This document shows, piece after piece, positions 11,772-23,269 of a DNA stretch of 64,000 nt (its first letter is position 1; every line of letters starts with the position of its first letter). Below the pieces are notes generated by a model. That model was not told where the DNA came from and did not search any database. It saw nothing but the letters and a program-made list of their open reading frames with translations. Source of the DNA: Topomyia yanbarensis (taxonomy: Eukaryota > Arthropoda > Insecta > Diptera > Culicidae); the NCBI RefSeq assembly GCF_030247195.1, contig NC_080672.1:183269234-183333233 (forward strand), in the 5' to 3' direction. The translations under genes were made by a program, and so were the position numbers.

Positions 11772-11955
11772 TATAGTTAAATACACTTGCACTTCATTAT
11801 TTAACAGATACCGGTATTACGATTACCACTTGTAATCTTCTTCAGTGTTTGTATCAGTCTATTAGACTGATACAAACACTGAAGAAGATTACAAGTTGTA
11901 ATCGAAATACCGTTATCTGTTAAATAGTGAAGTGCAAGTGCATTTAACTATAAAA
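11772..11955. mobile_element. Intact hairpin MITE, near-perfect palindrome
   Basis: The entire 184 bp folds back on itself: TTTTATAGTTAAAT, ACACTTGCACTTCA, TTTAACAGATACCGG, TTGTAATCTTCTTCAGTG, a GTATCAGTCTA/TTAGACTGATAC turn, then the mirror image. Only a few mismatches are visible. The same element occurs split at 4967-9306. With virtually no loop, the whole element is inverted repeat. Confidence 0.9.
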
Positions 11956-12049
11956 AACATAGTGGAATTAAATGGAAGAAAACCTTTGAAATATTACGTA
12001 CATTCCACTAAGACCTCCGTTCGCGTATATATTGTGGAAAATTTTTAAT

Positions 12050-12430
12050 ACCTTGCAATCCGTCAGCAGTGTGAATCGTTTCCCTTGTAGATACAACTTA
12101 AATTTATCGACACCCCATACTAGAGCTAGGGCTTCACGCTCTGTCTGGAAATATTTTTTTCCAGATCCGATAGAGCCTTACTAGCATATGAGATGATTCT
12201 AGTTTGACCCCGAAAGTCCTCTTGCAGTAGGACGGCTCCCAGTCCAGTGGTGCTAGCGTCTGTTACCAGTTTGGCACGATCTTGAGGGTTAAAAAATCCA
12301 GGTTAAAAATCCAGATTTTGCAGATTTCTTTTTTTACAGCATTGAATGCCATACTCTATTTAATGGTCCATTTGAACGACACCTCGGAACGAAGTAGTTC
12401 TCTTATAGCCGTAAGCATAAAGGCGTACTA
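12050..12430 (-). pseudogene. Ty3/gypsy RT C-terminus and RNase H relic
   Basis: Read on the minus strand, 12,430 to 12,050 gives a degraded gypsy-type polyprotein segment. First comes an RT thumb piece (PLRELLRSEVSFKWT...MAFNAVKKEIC). The RNase H start follows: RAKLVTDASTTGLGAVLLQE, which keeps the TDAS catalytic Asp, then ISYASKALSD, then YGVDKFKLYLQGKRFTLLTD. Stops and a missing ALALV segment show decay. No LTR is recognised beside it. A short start-like frame (MAPITTDGSAASN, minus strand near 12,870) may be another piece of a retroelement, but this is weak. Confidence 0.8.
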
Positions 12431-13342
12431 ACTGTTTTTAAACCGGACTAACTTTTAAACCGGCCTTAAATATTTGGTAAGATTTAATCAAAAGATGCTG
12501 TCATTTATATGGCTGCGTTCTGATCTGCGTTATACGTCAATGTTAAAAAACAACAAATTCAAGTTAAAGAAAATGAGTAAATTCATTCCGAAATTTTCTT
12601 GAAGTAAAATAGCTTTTCTTCGTCAAATATCTCATTCCGTAGTGTTTGAGAACAATTTTGTCAACTTGTAGCCGATATGTTTCTGAACTTAGAACTTTAA
12701 CGCGTTGGATAGTTGAAAGTTGGCCGATGGTGTACAGAACTTTAAAGTGACTTAATATTAAATGCACAAAAGAAAATAAATTGGTATACATATGCATGTT
12801 TTTATTCAGTTTGAATAGGCGCTCGTCGAGTTAGAGGCGGCTGAACCATCAGTTGTAATTGGTGCCATGATAGTTATTTCTCGACAAGAGACAAGAGAAA
12901 ACTTTTTTCTTTTGTTTACTGCCAACATCTGTGATTGGCGAGTAACGGTTTGTCCGGAATTTCCTTTCAAAGATAATTTTGACAGTTGACTTTTAAGCTG
13001 ACAGTTAATGGGTTATTCCACTGTTATTGAAAATGATAAGCTGGCTTATTTATTGCCATCTTTATTGCGAGCAAAGAGAGCCATATTTATCCAGAAGAAA
13101 GCCGAAGAGAAGATTGAAAATAACGAAATGTATGCAAGAGAAGCATGACAAATTTTTGCATATTTTTGTCTTCCTCCGGTAACATGATGCTGCCATTTGC
13201 ACTGCTGCGCTCTGATCAGCAATACACGGCAATGTTAAAAACTGTACAATGAAATTAATTTAAAATTCACTGTTTATGCCATTTAATAGCCTCATGTATT
13301 TTTGTTTTTAAAACGATTTTGAAATCCTCGGTTTAGCTTGAG
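12431..13342. other. Spacer containing a diverged ~60-bp repeat pair
   Basis: The segments at about 12,494 and 13,188 are alike: GATGCTGTCATTTATATGG and GATGCTGCCATTTGCACTG, both followed by CTGCG.TCTGATC.GC and CAATGTTAAAAA. They may be two old copies of one short element. Nothing else was recognised. Confidence 0.45.
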
Positions 13343-14048
13343 GGTTTACACCACTGTAGAGCACGAAAAAATAGGTTTATTTCGAGTATTTTTCATTGTT
13401 CAATAAAAAGTCGAATCGACTGTTGAATGGGATTTATAACATAAGTATTGTATCAAACAAAATATTTTTTTCGAGCAATTTCATCACAAGATGGCGGCTC
13501 TGCAGCATTTTCACCTCATGCGCGTTTTTTGGAAGGAGTCCACGGTCGGAAATCTATCTCCCGTGATTTTTGACCTAGCGCCAAAAACTAAAGATTTTCT
13601 GATTCCTTATGTCAATAGCGATGTAGGTAGGATTTTTTCGATATTTTGATTTTACGCGAAATGGCGCACTTTTGAGTGAAAAAACGTCGAAAATATTATA
13701 AAAATCTACACGAAATAGTTAATCAATAAAAAGGCAAGCAATAAAAAATTTTTATCCTAAGTACTTCTCTAGTCACGTATCAATTTTGAATATACTGTGG
13801 AAATTGGAAAGTGATCAAAAATCATTTGTTCGAGTTACATTTCGGCCAGTGTTTTCGAGAAAAACGCGGTTAAAGTTTGCAGTACGCATGGGATATACAT
13901 AAGAGACGTTACGGCCAAATTGAAAATTTGTATATTTTTGAATTGTTTTCGTTCTCTATGTTTTGGGAAATCATTTTTTACATCCTAAAGCACATTTTAG
14001 ATTAATAAATAGTAAATCGATTGCTTTAAATTCTACAGTGGTGTAACC
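13343..14048. mobile_element. MITE-like element with GGTTTACACCACTGTAGA termini
   Basis: The left end GGTTTACACCACTGTAGA is matched by the inverted right end TCTACAGTGGTGTAACC, about 706 bp apart. The interior is AT-rich and non-coding. No clear target duplication was seen, so the exact boundary is uncertain by a base or two. Confidence 0.6.
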
Positions 14049-14621
14049 GCAACAATTTATTATTTAAGATCCATAATTAGCTAAAACGTTATTTTGCTAT
14101 TTTGCTAATAATGGTGCATACTATCGAGAAGTTATAGAGTTGTATTGTTAGGCGAGGGGCTTCTCTAACATTACACTTAGTAGTCAGACAGTTCAGCCAA
14201 ATCTGACTGTTTCAAATTAAATCAAATGCTTATAGAAAAAGAGTGGAAGCTTACTTCTTTTGAAAAGTTTGTATCAGTTGCTGTTCTGCAACACATGAAA
14301 AATGCCATAAAAATTACTTATTTGCTTCAGATAATTATGTCGTCCATGTAATGGAAATCTAACATTTTAGCCTGGTGGGGCTTATTATACCATCCTACCT
14401 AACTACTCTACTAAACATGCAAATAGAATTTGGCAGACCTACTTTGCTGAAAATGAAGTAATTCAGATGATCAGCACGATTACCCAATCAAGCCTGAAAT
14501 ACCAAAAGTCCAGTAATTTTAATTATTAAAAAATACAATTAGTTACTTCCTATAGTCTGATAATGAATTGACAATTATAAATTTACAAATTGAACCTGAT
14601 ACCGGATGCAGACAGTGAATC
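14049..14621. other. Spacer, nothing recognised
   Basis: AT-rich DNA between two MITE-like elements, with no coding or repeat signal that I could name. Confidence 0.5.
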
Positions 14622-15061
14622 TTAAGGAGGCACCTCGACGAAATGCGGTGTAAATAATATTACTCAACATTTCTTGGACCAATCGTTCTGAATTTTGCAG
14701 ATTTTCTTCTTAACATCATTGCCCAGGCAACTACAAGAGCTTTTTGCAAAGTGCTAAATATTATTATTTTACAATAACATGTTAATCGTTGTTTTAGCAA
14801 TTATCGGACATTGGTTTAAAAGTGCTACGAAAAAATCGAAAATCGACCAAAAAATAAAAGCTCCCTTAATTACTTGTGAAATGCTGTGAAAAACAACTGT
14901 GCAAATGGCTCAACGTTTGGTTCAGTAGTTTTGGAGTTATGGTGTATACCGCAAAACAAGTTTTCGATATGGCGCCGGACTGAAAAGACAAACAATCTTT
15001 GTATCGAAAAAAATCAAGTATTCAATTTTTTGCCGATAATACCTTACACAATCCCCCTTAA
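14622..15061. mobile_element. Possible TTAA-flanked MITE, 440 bp
   Basis: TTAAGGAGGCACC at the left and ATCCCCCTTAA at the right form short inverted ends inside TTAA duplications. The TIRs are short and imperfect, so this is a tentative call. The 81-codon ORF at its right end has no recognisable domain. Confidence 0.4.
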
Positions 15062-16149
15062 GTTCCGACACAATTTAGGCGATTTTTCCATATTCAACTT
15101 TTTGTGTCATTTTGTCAAGTCATCTGTCTAGTCTCAGCTTTCACAACTCTGTCATACCCTGTGCATATCTGTTCTATCATTTAACGAGAATTTGTACCAC
15201 AGCGGAAATTCAAATTGTTCAAGATATGCTAGAAAATTATAAATTGCGAAACAATACAAGCAAGCTCCGATAACATTTAAATAACAATCAAAACGAGAAT
15301 ATTTGTAGCAGCTTGTTTGCCGTCATATTTAAAAGTGTTACTTCGGCTATGTGGCATGGCTTCATTTACAATTTTTTATTCAATCTTAGTTTTGAACTCT
15401 TTCGAAAGCAGTAAAAATATAAATAAACTGTGATTGTATATTCTTTTCTTTTCCTCTTGTTAAAATAACTAAAAAATTGTGAGCAAATTAAACGTCACTT
15501 ATTTTGATAGCCATAGGTAAACTAACAAATGAAAATAATTTTCATCTCTGAATCCGATTATAAAATTTCGTGCGACAGTGTGTTTCAATATGATTCGACT
15601 TCTGCTAACCTGCAATAAAACTCTTCGATGTGGCGTTTTGAAAATGAGCGTGTAGCACCTTCTAGATATAGGACGATAAAGAATATTAAAAAGATTGCAT
15701 TTAAAATTCGATTACACCTGTTTTTCGTACGGGATAAAACTTGCTTACTTGCCCTCATATGGTCTCTTTTTTTGTATGTTTCCCACCACACACCCCCGTA
15801 CCAAAAAGCTCGCACTGAGAGCCCCCTGGTCACGGACACATACAGACCTCAGCTTGGTGAATTGACAGCACAGTCGAGCAAGAAAAAAACAAAACAAACA
15901 AATTTAACAAGCTGAGGGAGCAATATTGTATGGGAGGAAATAATTAATTGAAGTAATTGATATGCATGAGCACCCAGTGGAATTTAGGATTCCTATTAAG
16001 GGGCTCATGACCATTTAAAACATTAAAAACTGAATCGATAATAATTTATAGTTTGATAAACTTATGGTTGGATTAGAACAACATAGAAACTAATTTAAAA
16101 AAAAGAGGACGAAACCATTGAAATTATGGACATTAAAACTAGATACGGT
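15062..16149. other. Spacer, probably including the 3' UTR of the adjacent non-LTR element
   Basis: No gene recognised. The non-LTR element on the minus strand stops coding at about 16,158, and its 3' UTR must lie just below, but the 3' end could not be fixed. ORFs of 84-95 codons around 15,600-15,900 overlap on opposite strands and lack motifs. Confidence 0.45.
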
Positions 16150-16157
16150 TGATACGC

Positions 16158-16436
16158 TTACAATATATAATTAACTATCCTTGCTTTAAGGTATTGCTTT
16201 AACTTGGTTTCGAAAGTGTTTAAGTTGGTAATGAGCTTCAGTTCGTTGGGTATTGCATTGTAAATTGACGGACCATGAAACATTATACGGCTTTGACCTA
16301 AATTAGAATGAGCCCTTACTCGAAGCAATGAATTAGCTTGCCTAGTATTCTGGTATCGAATGCCGACGGATATTGGGAGATTATGATGGATGCCTGGTTG
16401 ATGAAGGATTTCATGGATAAACATAATTGTTTGCAT
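16158..16436 (-). pseudogene. RT C-terminal tail of the CR1/L2-like element
   Basis: About 92 residues with the usual tail of this group: a TRQANSLLRV block followed by IMFHGPSIYNAIPNELK and a final FETKLKQYL. It continues the frame interrupted by the TA-flanked insertion. Confidence 0.82.
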
Positions 16437-16484
16437 ATCACGGAGAGCTAAGAGAGGTAGAATGCAATGGGAATTTGTAGAGTA

Positions 16485-17817
16485 GGGGAGACTGAGGAGA
16501 CTTGATCCCCTTTTTTATTTTTCAGTCTAACTCCGTGGAATGAAAAAAAACTATGTATTTTTTTGTAGTTTTTTATTGTTTCTAGGGACGACTAATAATC
16601 ATAAAAAAATTACATGGAAATATTATACTGGACATGAGCTATGAGCATTTCTGGAAAACCACAAAAAATGGAAAATTCTTAGATTAGTGGAGACTCGATC
16701 CCTAATTTGGGGACACTTGATTCCTTTATGAAAACGTGTTTAAAAGAGCATGTAGGGTAATAAGCCTATTTTTGCCCTGTTTCTACTATCATCCTACCCA
16801 TCTGAAGCTTTTAGTTAGAGCTGCGTCTGCTATCTTTGCTCAACGCATTGACTCAAATGGTATTGCGATAATGGAGGTACTCGATTAGAGATTTTCCTGC
16901 GCTCAAACAGAAGATTTTCACCATTCTCAAGACAATTTTGTTATTATATTGCCTCTTAATAAGAGGCAAATGACCTTAACGTTAAAACCTCTATAATCGA
17001 AATAAAAAATGGACCAACAAATCAAAGAAGCTGGTAACCTTCTTAATAGGGCAAAAACGGGTACATTACCCCATTCAATTTTATAAATGGATTGTAGTAT
17101 TGATTAAATTGTTATGATTAGATATTGTTATTTTTGTTACTACATTTTACGCATCTCTCACCTGATTTTTTTACGAATTCCCCAAATCTCCGTGCAATTA
17201 TTTGAAAGCTGTCTTTATTATGGTTGAGGAACGTCAAATGTGGGATGAATGGTTGCTACGTATACTGTAGTAAACAATTACAGTTATGTTTCTTTACGAT
17301 GAAGCGTTCATTTTTGACATTTTTTTATGACAGCAATGACTTCAATTGTTCTGGTGTGAATTTGGTTATTTTCAGTGGTGTGTATGAAGTATGGCGAAGG
17401 GGATCAAATCTCCACGAATTTGAAGGGAACAAGTGAACCCATAGCATCTATTTCAGCAAACTTTAGTAAAAATATAGTTGAACAAAAGAATCAGCTCAAT
17501 CATAACGTATTCATATAATTGACATTCTCCTGTAATTCTGTATGCAAAAGTAGAGTATGTAGTGGGTGATTTTATCAATTTTATAAAAGTTTGAAAATTT
17601 GAAAAATAAATCTTCTTCAGTTCTTCTGAGACTTTTTTTAAATCGGTAAAAATTCGGTTACACAAAAGTCCAATTTCTTTTTTCTGTGTTAATGAAATTT
17701 ATGTTTAGATAAAACTACGCAACTTTATAGTATATTCGATTAATGTATTCTGATCCGCCTTTGAGTTACAATGATGGGATCAAGTCTCCCCGGGGATCAA
17801 GTCTCCTCAGTCTCCCC
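16485..17817. mobile_element. TA-flanked element with GGGGAGACTGAGGAG termini (copy 1)
   Basis: 1,333 bp lie between TA dinucleotides (16,483-84 and 17,818-19). Left terminus GGGGAGACTGAGGAGACTTG is mirrored at the right by CAAGTCTCCTCAGTCTCCCC. The GGGATCAAGTCTCC word is repeated in tandem at the right end. It interrupts the RT frame of the CR1/L2-like element. Short ORFs (70 codons each way) are conserved in the copies at 55,342 and 61,397 but carry no transposase motif, so it is probably a non-autonomous Tc1/mariner-type element (inferred from TA). Confidence 0.85.
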
Positions 17818-17819
17818 TA

Positions 17820-18194
17820 GAGCTGTAATGTGGGATGTAGATGGGGAAGCTTGTATATGGTTTTTAAACATCGATTTTGTAGAACCTGAATGCCCTTTAG
17901 CTTGGACTTCGGTGCTTGACCCCAAACAATTAAAAGGTAAAGAATATGATAATGAACACATGCGAAGTAAAATTTCAGTAAAACGTTCCGTGGGACAAAA
18001 TAGCTGACCTTTCTTAGAGCACCGGAAAGAGATGAAAGTTTCTTTTCAATACTCTTTACTTGGCTATCCCAAGATAACGTTGAATCGAGAACGATGCCCA
18101 AATATTTGAAGCTTTCTACCTTTTCTATAGTTATTTGGCCAAGCTGGGGATTTGTGTGATTTGGCAGTTTCTTTCTAGGAGAATGGAACACCAT
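17820..18194 (-). pseudogene. RT thumb and C-terminal region of the CR1/L2-like element
   Basis: This continues the RT after FADD: FHSPRKK, then ESFKYLGIVLDSTLSW (the KYLG motif of this RT group), then RNVLLKFYFACVHYHILYLLIVWG and LQVLQNRCLKTIY-like sequence. It is cut by the TA-flanked element. The remaining C-terminus is at 16,158-16,436. Confidence 0.85.
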
Positions 18195-18203
18195 GTATTT
18201 AGT

Positions 18204-18938
18204 TTAAGATAGATTCAATGATAACAAATTGGCATTGAAATATTTACTTAAAATACTTAAATCGTTTTCAATGGAAGCTACTAGAGTTTGTGTATCTTTG
18301 CAAGGGTAAAAAAGGGCTGTATCGTCGGCGAATAGTCGAGGTATGCCTTTCAATTTTAATTTGCCAATATCGTTAACGAAGATTAGAAACAACAATGGCC
18401 CAATAATGCTGCCCTGTGGAACTCCTGTGCTAATTGAACAACATGAACTATTCGCCTCCCGGATTGACACAAACTGCTTTCTATTGGATAAAAAGCTACG
18501 TAAAATGTCGTTGGCAACCCCTCTAATACCACATCGTTCCAGTTTAAGCAAAAGAATACTATGGTTCAAGGTATCGAAAGCTTTACTCAAATCTAAGAAC
18601 AGTGACCCAACAATTTGTTTAGAATCTACAAAGAAGATTCTACAAAGTTTCTTGTGATCAATAATTTTCTTTGTGAGCAATTGTTTACGTCTTATTCCGT
18701 GTAATTTTATGGTGGAGACAATTTGTAGGTGATCGCTAATATCAGTGAAAATGGTGTCATTCCGTAAACAGGAAGCATCACTTGATTTACATATAAAGTG
18801 ATCAAGTATATTATTACTGTATGGTCGAGTAGCAAAGGTATTAGTGCAGACGAAACCGTATGATGCAAGGAGATTGCGATATCGAAGAACAACGTTATTA
18901 TGTGAGAGATTTACGGGTACATTCATTTCTCCTATCAC
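18204..18938 (-). pseudogene. Endonuclease C-terminus fused to RT core by internal deletion
   Basis: The frame begins with the endonuclease GEMNVPV (the GDxN-type motif) and reaches the catalytic SDH (FTDISDHLQIV) at roughly residues 65-70. A deletion then removes the endonuclease-RT linker and the RT N-terminus, and the frame enters RT at SLFLDLSKAFDTLNHS. RT motifs follow: GVPQGSIIGPLLFLIFVNDI and the catalytic FADD box (RLFADDTALFYP). Further endonuclease sequence (LICVYRSPSFDYAKFHDLLE) lies upstream at about 18,940-19,060 and, beyond the hAT insertion, at 20,998-21,060 (NIMTHVAHKPYGL). The protein cannot be active. Confidence 0.88.
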
Positions 18939-19067
18939 ATAGCAGTGTTTGTTATTTTTACAGTTTGATGGCCAAGACTCTAGAAGATCATGGAATTTGG
19001 CATAATCAAATGAAGGTGATCTGTAAACACATATTAAGTCAAAATAATGTGTTTCAATATGGAGCTT

Positions 19068-20989
19068 CAGCGGCGTAGCCAGGAGGGGGGGGGGGGGGTT
19101 TGGGGGTTAAACCCCTCCCCCCCAAACCAAAATTAATTTGATTGAAAAAAAATTGATGCTGACGAATTTAATTTAATATTCCACAAAATACTTTTGGAAA
19201 AATATTCTCTGATCACTACAATGAGAACTGTGTTTAAAGCGTCTTGGGAACTTTTGGAAAATTGTGGGAAGGGGATCTTGTAACTTATCTTTTATCCAAA
19301 ATCCCATAGTTGTCAAATTACTTCAATGTAAAATAAAATAACTGTCTGAATTATTATGAGCTCATTTTTGGAAAGATGCTTCAAAATATGGATTAGAGAC
19401 AATTTTTTGAATGGGAATCTAAATTTGAATAGGTTGATTGCATATAAAACATAAGCTTGTTTACCGAAAACTTACATACATTTCAACATTTGCTGAAAAT
19501 GTATTTTTTTAGATTGTGTAGAGTTTAGACAACAATTCAATATGGTTAACAACAAGAATAACATTTCAGGAACTAGTTGAAAGCTGATGTAATTTTGTTT
19601 CTAGCAGGTCAGGATCGGTTTTATGAGCATTGGATTTTTGTTGTATTATCAACTATATGAATAGCCTCTTAGCAGGATGCAATGAATGGCGTACTAAAAT
19701 TTTGTGTGCTACGTACTAGTACTGCAAGTTGTGAGGTTGACTAATGAAGAAAAGTAAAATTAATGCTCGATACATTTTTAACGGTTACGATCACATTCAT
19801 TCGAAACTGCCAAATTTCGATGTTAAGTATCATTGAAGAATTTCAAAACGTAAAACTGTTCATCTGCTGATAGAATAATTTTGACGGTTAATCCTCCTAG
19901 AAGTTATTATAGACAAGAATTACTCTTCAACCAAATTTGGGTCGAGACTTAATGTCTCCAGCAAAGTTTTCGAAAGTGCTATTTCAAACAACTTTGTCAA
20001 AGACAAAAATATCCCACATATTCAGAGTATCGAAATACAGTAGTGGAAAACCTATACAACAAGCTATTCTGAAATTACTGTATTTGATAAATCTCTTCTG
20101 CGGTAATTAAATAATAAATTCACATTGCGTTCAAGGTGCCTTTGAAGCTTACAAAAAAATAAGGGAACTGGATTTAAAACAAATAATTCCCAGATATTAA
20201 AAGGACTCAAAAACACAAAGAGTGATTCCATTTTCAGGAGCTAGCATCAATTCGGCGCTAGCTTAGTCCGCCCACCAAGTTAGTGTCGGATTCTGATGAG
20301 ATGAAGTCGAAACGCAAGTTTCAGTTCCATCCATCCATAATTTAGTTATAGGTTTTGTGTTCTCAACTCGCAATGATTGTTTCAAACAATTTTATCCGTA
20401 GCGCAGAAAAAAATAGTTTTCACCTAAATTTTTCTTCACTAAGAAGAAATATAGCAGGCCCAGTCCATTTAAATCCCTATATGTTGAATTCATGTAGCCT
20501 TCATATTTTCAACAAAATTGTTTGAAATGACATTATCAAAAACTTTGCTGAAGGCACCATGTCTCTTAATATTTTTGAAAAATTAATTCACCATAATTAC
20601 CTCTATGAGAATTAATCACTAAAATTTCTATATCAAAGCAGGCACTGTTTTATGTTGATAACTTCCTGAAGTTGTCAAACCTTCAAAGTCAAGGATTATT
20701 ATATTAGATGATCTTGAACGTTGAAATTTTTTAGATCATTTGTCCCACTTTAAAAGATCGCAATTTTTGACTTCATTGACATATTATACAAGAAAATAAT
20801 CTATAGAGGTTTGAAAACTGTTCCATGTTGATCCTTCTTGTTTGTAGACTGGAATGACATCTGTTAGACTACTTATGTTTTTGAGTTTTCAATAATTTAT
20901 CAAACTCATATTAAATTTTAGCATTTTTTCAAAAAATTTGCGATTTTCATCAAAACCCCCTCCAAACCAAATTTCTGGCTACGCCACTG
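19068..20989. mobile_element. Non-autonomous hAT-type element, 1.92 kb
   Basis: A perfect 8-bp duplication TGGAGCTT flanks it (19,060-19,067 and 20,990-20,997). Ends are CAGCGGCGTAGCCAG at the left and CTGGCTACGCCACTG at the right, i.e. imperfect CAGTGGCGTAGCCAG TIRs typical of hAT. Near the left end a G run (GGAGGGGGG...) faces a C run, forming a local hairpin. No transposase frame is present. It sits in the endonuclease of the CR1/L2-like element, whose frame is restored by its removal. Confidence 0.93.
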
Positions 20990-21090
20990 TGGAGCTTAAC
21001 ATGAATTCTGTGTAAGCCGTAAGGTTTGTGTGCAACATGGGTCATAATATTGCACATGAAGGTCAAAAAGTTGATTCAAATTATTGAGAT

Positions 21091-21359
21091 GTATGCAAGA
21101 GGAACATGGCGGCCTTTTACACTGTTTTCGTTTGGCTTCAGGATGCAGTCATTTCTGCAATGACAGGTACTAACGTCTTAGGCCGGACTAAACTCAGGCC
21201 TAAAATCAAAGATAGTACCGTGTGGCGGTACCAACTAGATTCAAGCTTACCGCTATTAGTAAGTTATTCCAAATCAGTCTACCTGAACAGTCCGTATTTA
21301 GTAATGAAGGTCGCTATTGGTCTTGATCGCTCGGAGATTTCGATCTGGTAGTATGTTTC
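21091..21359. other. Spacer between the two retroelements
   Basis: No motif was recognised. The 81-codon ORF at 21,106-21,351 has no homology that I can name. Confidence 0.45.
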
Positions 21360-22540
21360 CTTTATATTATTTTCGAAAAATGCGCAGCTCCATTCACAGA
21401 TCCCAATAATTCGTCGACGAGAGGCAAGGGATGAGTTTCTGGAAGTACCGCTTGATTCGCTTGTCTCATATCAATGCAGAGGTGAATTTCTCCCGAGTCT
21501 TTCATAATTGGAACCATGGGGGAGACCCAAGGAGATGGCCCCTTTACTTGCTCGATAATGTCTTGTTCAAGCATTGAGCGAAGTTTTTTCTCAATTTCCT
21601 CCTCCATTGCAATAGGAGGTCGACGATATGCACCGGTTTAACATTTTCAACATACCACATATCTTCATCGATTCTGTTGAAGCGTACGAAAGCAGACTTC
21701 GATCTATGTCCGTCGACATTTCTTGGACTTCCACCCGCTTCCTTAAGTTGTTCCCAAACTACTTTAGTTAGAATATTGGCATCTGCTCCAGAATCGATAT
21801 TCATCTATACCTCTACCCCACCGATTCTGAAAACAAATACATTCCTACCCATCGCGTAAAAATATAATCCTTTCCTTGTTCTTTGTCAGATTCGTCTGCC
21901 ACTGCTCGGATCCGCTTCATCTTGGGTCCAGAAATTTCAGAATCTTGACAACGTTTCTGAGCCTGACCGCCAGAGCAATATCTTTTCGCCCAGTGACCTT
22001 CTTTCTCACAATTTGAGCATTTAGTTTGTTTCGCTGGGCATTCACTGATCCCCTGTATGTGTCCTCGTCGCCCGCAGCTATAGCATATGAAACGATCCGG
22101 ACAGGCAGTTCTTCAGAAACGCAACCTTGAGCAATACGATCAGCAATCAGCTCGTCGATGACAATCGGTGCATAGCTACATCTAGCAATCTGCTTGCGGA
22201 GGCGTATCACAAAATCGGCAAACCGTTCTTCTTTTCCTTGTACGAGTTGATGAAACAAGTGACGGTCGTAGGTTTTACGGCGAACTGGTTCGAAGTAGCT
22301 GTCGAGACATCTGATTGCCACATCATACACAGGTGGGTCAACTGTAACATGTGAGACTTCATCGACTCCCGGAAGATGTCGCAGTAGTTCTTGCAAACTC
22401 CTAAATAAGCCAAGTGAGCTAGTTTGTCACGCTGAGATTCGATGCGATGAGCCGCAAAAAATGATTCCAGGTCATGCTTCCAAACCTCCCATTCCGCTGT
22501 CAGCTGACTTCTTTCAATCAAGGCGTCAAAATTCTGCAAA
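21360..22540 (-). pseudogene. Ty3/gypsy gag-protease-RT fragment
   Basis: On the minus strand from 22,540: a gag start (MQNFDALIERSQLTAEWEVW), gag core (LDSYFEPVRRKTYDRHLFHQ, FADFVIRLRKQ), then a degraded zinc-knuckle stretch. Next comes an aspartic protease piece with the catalytic DSGA box (NIDSGADANILTKVVWEQL) at 21,804-21,700, and the RT N-terminus (DIIEQVKGPSPWVSPMVPIM, LCIDMRQANQAV, HPLPLVDELL). The frame shifts several times, the protease-to-RT linker appears shortened, and the copy ends at about 21,360 inside RT. It was probably once continuous with 48,354-49,283. Confidence 0.88.
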
Positions 22541-22902
22541 ATTTTAGTTAGCCTATTTTATAAATTCACTACTTCATATTATCACAAATTTTTTTTTTTG
22601 AATTTTCTTTTCTTTTTTTTTTGTTTTTGTTGACCTTCATCCCAGCATTCTTCTCTAAAATAAAATAATTCAACTAGAACCTTTTCTGCAACAAATAATC
22701 TATGATTTAGAACATAAAAGAAAACCTCGTGATCAGAACCCGCGTCCGACCAGCATCGGGAAGTTCATTTATTCTCCGAATGAAGCCCTCTACTTCACCT
22801 CGCGGTATTGGTACACAACCACATCCAAAAATATGTACATACATCCTGTGGCACACATTCAATGATGCAAAGTCAGCAAGTTGTAGTCAGCATATACGTG
22901 TA
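22541..22902 (-). mobile_element. Presumed gypsy leader next to gag
   Basis: The sequence upstream of gag on the minus strand is non-coding and contains a GGTACACAACC word (near 22,810). The same word recurs in the leader at 48,390-48,570. It ends at TA (22,901-22,902), where the 25 kb block begins. Assignment is by position and shared words only. Confidence 0.5.
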
Positions 22903-23190
22903 CACCCAGGTTTTTTACGCGGTTTTTTGCACGTTTTTTACGGTTTTTACGCGAATTTTCCAATTAACGTGTTTTTTTATGCAGATTTTCCTATTAACGC
23001 GGTTTTTTTTAAGCGGATTTTCCAATCAACGCGATTTTTGCAAAAATATTCAAAGTTCTTTTCAATGCAAAAGACTTAGACTATTTTCTGAAAAAAAAAA
23101 ATTCTGAGTACTTTTAAACGTAAAGAACTTAGAAGAATTTTGGCAGTTTTTATTTTGCGCGGATTTCGCATTAACACAGTTTCTGCAAAA
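22903..23190. repeat. ACGCGG-type subterminal tandem repeat, left end
   Basis: Repeated words TTTTTTACGCGG, ATTTTCC(A/T)ATTAACGCG with period about 30 bp begin at the TIR. They are followed by a degenerate AAAGTCTT/TTCAATGCAAAAGACTTAGA module that occurs twice here. Confidence 0.8.
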
Positions 23191-23247
23191 AATATTCTAA
23201 GTCCTTTTGAATGCAAAAGACTTAGAAGATTTTCGAAAAGATGGAAG

Positions 23248-23257
23248 AGACGGGTCT
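23248..23257 (-). other. Empty target site matching the R1/LOA-like insertions
   Basis: AGACGGGTCT inside uninterrupted GATGGAAG...GGAAGATTCC is the unoccupied form of the sequence duplicated as AGACCCGTCT around the non-LTR copies at 37,344/41,278 and 44,107/48,042. Confidence 0.88.
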
Positions 23258-23269
23258 GGAAGATTCCTT

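Larger units (their letters stand above)
16150..21090 (-). mobile_element. CR1/L2-like non-LTR retrotransposon, doubly interrupted
   Basis: Coding remains run on the minus strand from an endonuclease piece (about 21,060) to the RT C-terminus (16,158). They are interrupted by a hAT element (19,068-20,989) and by a TA-flanked element (16,485-17,817). Removing both restores reading across each junction: HRIHVKLHIETHYFDL spans the hAT site, and the RT tail continues past the TA site. The RT style (FLDLSKAFDTLNH, GVPQGSIIGPLLFL, LFADDTALF) fits the CR1/L2/Jockey group; the exact clade is unresolved. Confidence 0.85.

Noticed and set aside
15585..15915. Overlapping 84- and 95-codon ORFs
   Set aside because: Opposite strands of the same DNA, no recognisable domain, no neighbouring gene context.
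17224..17665. Two 70-codon ORFs of the TA element as transposase parts
   Set aside because: No DDE/D motif or helix-turn-helix pattern visible, and they lie on opposite strands; conservation follows from recent shared descent of the copies.
22903..23190. Telomere-like or centromeric satellite
   Set aside because: The ACGCGG words are degenerate, short and always next to CACCCAGG-type termini, so they are subterminal repeats of a mobile element.
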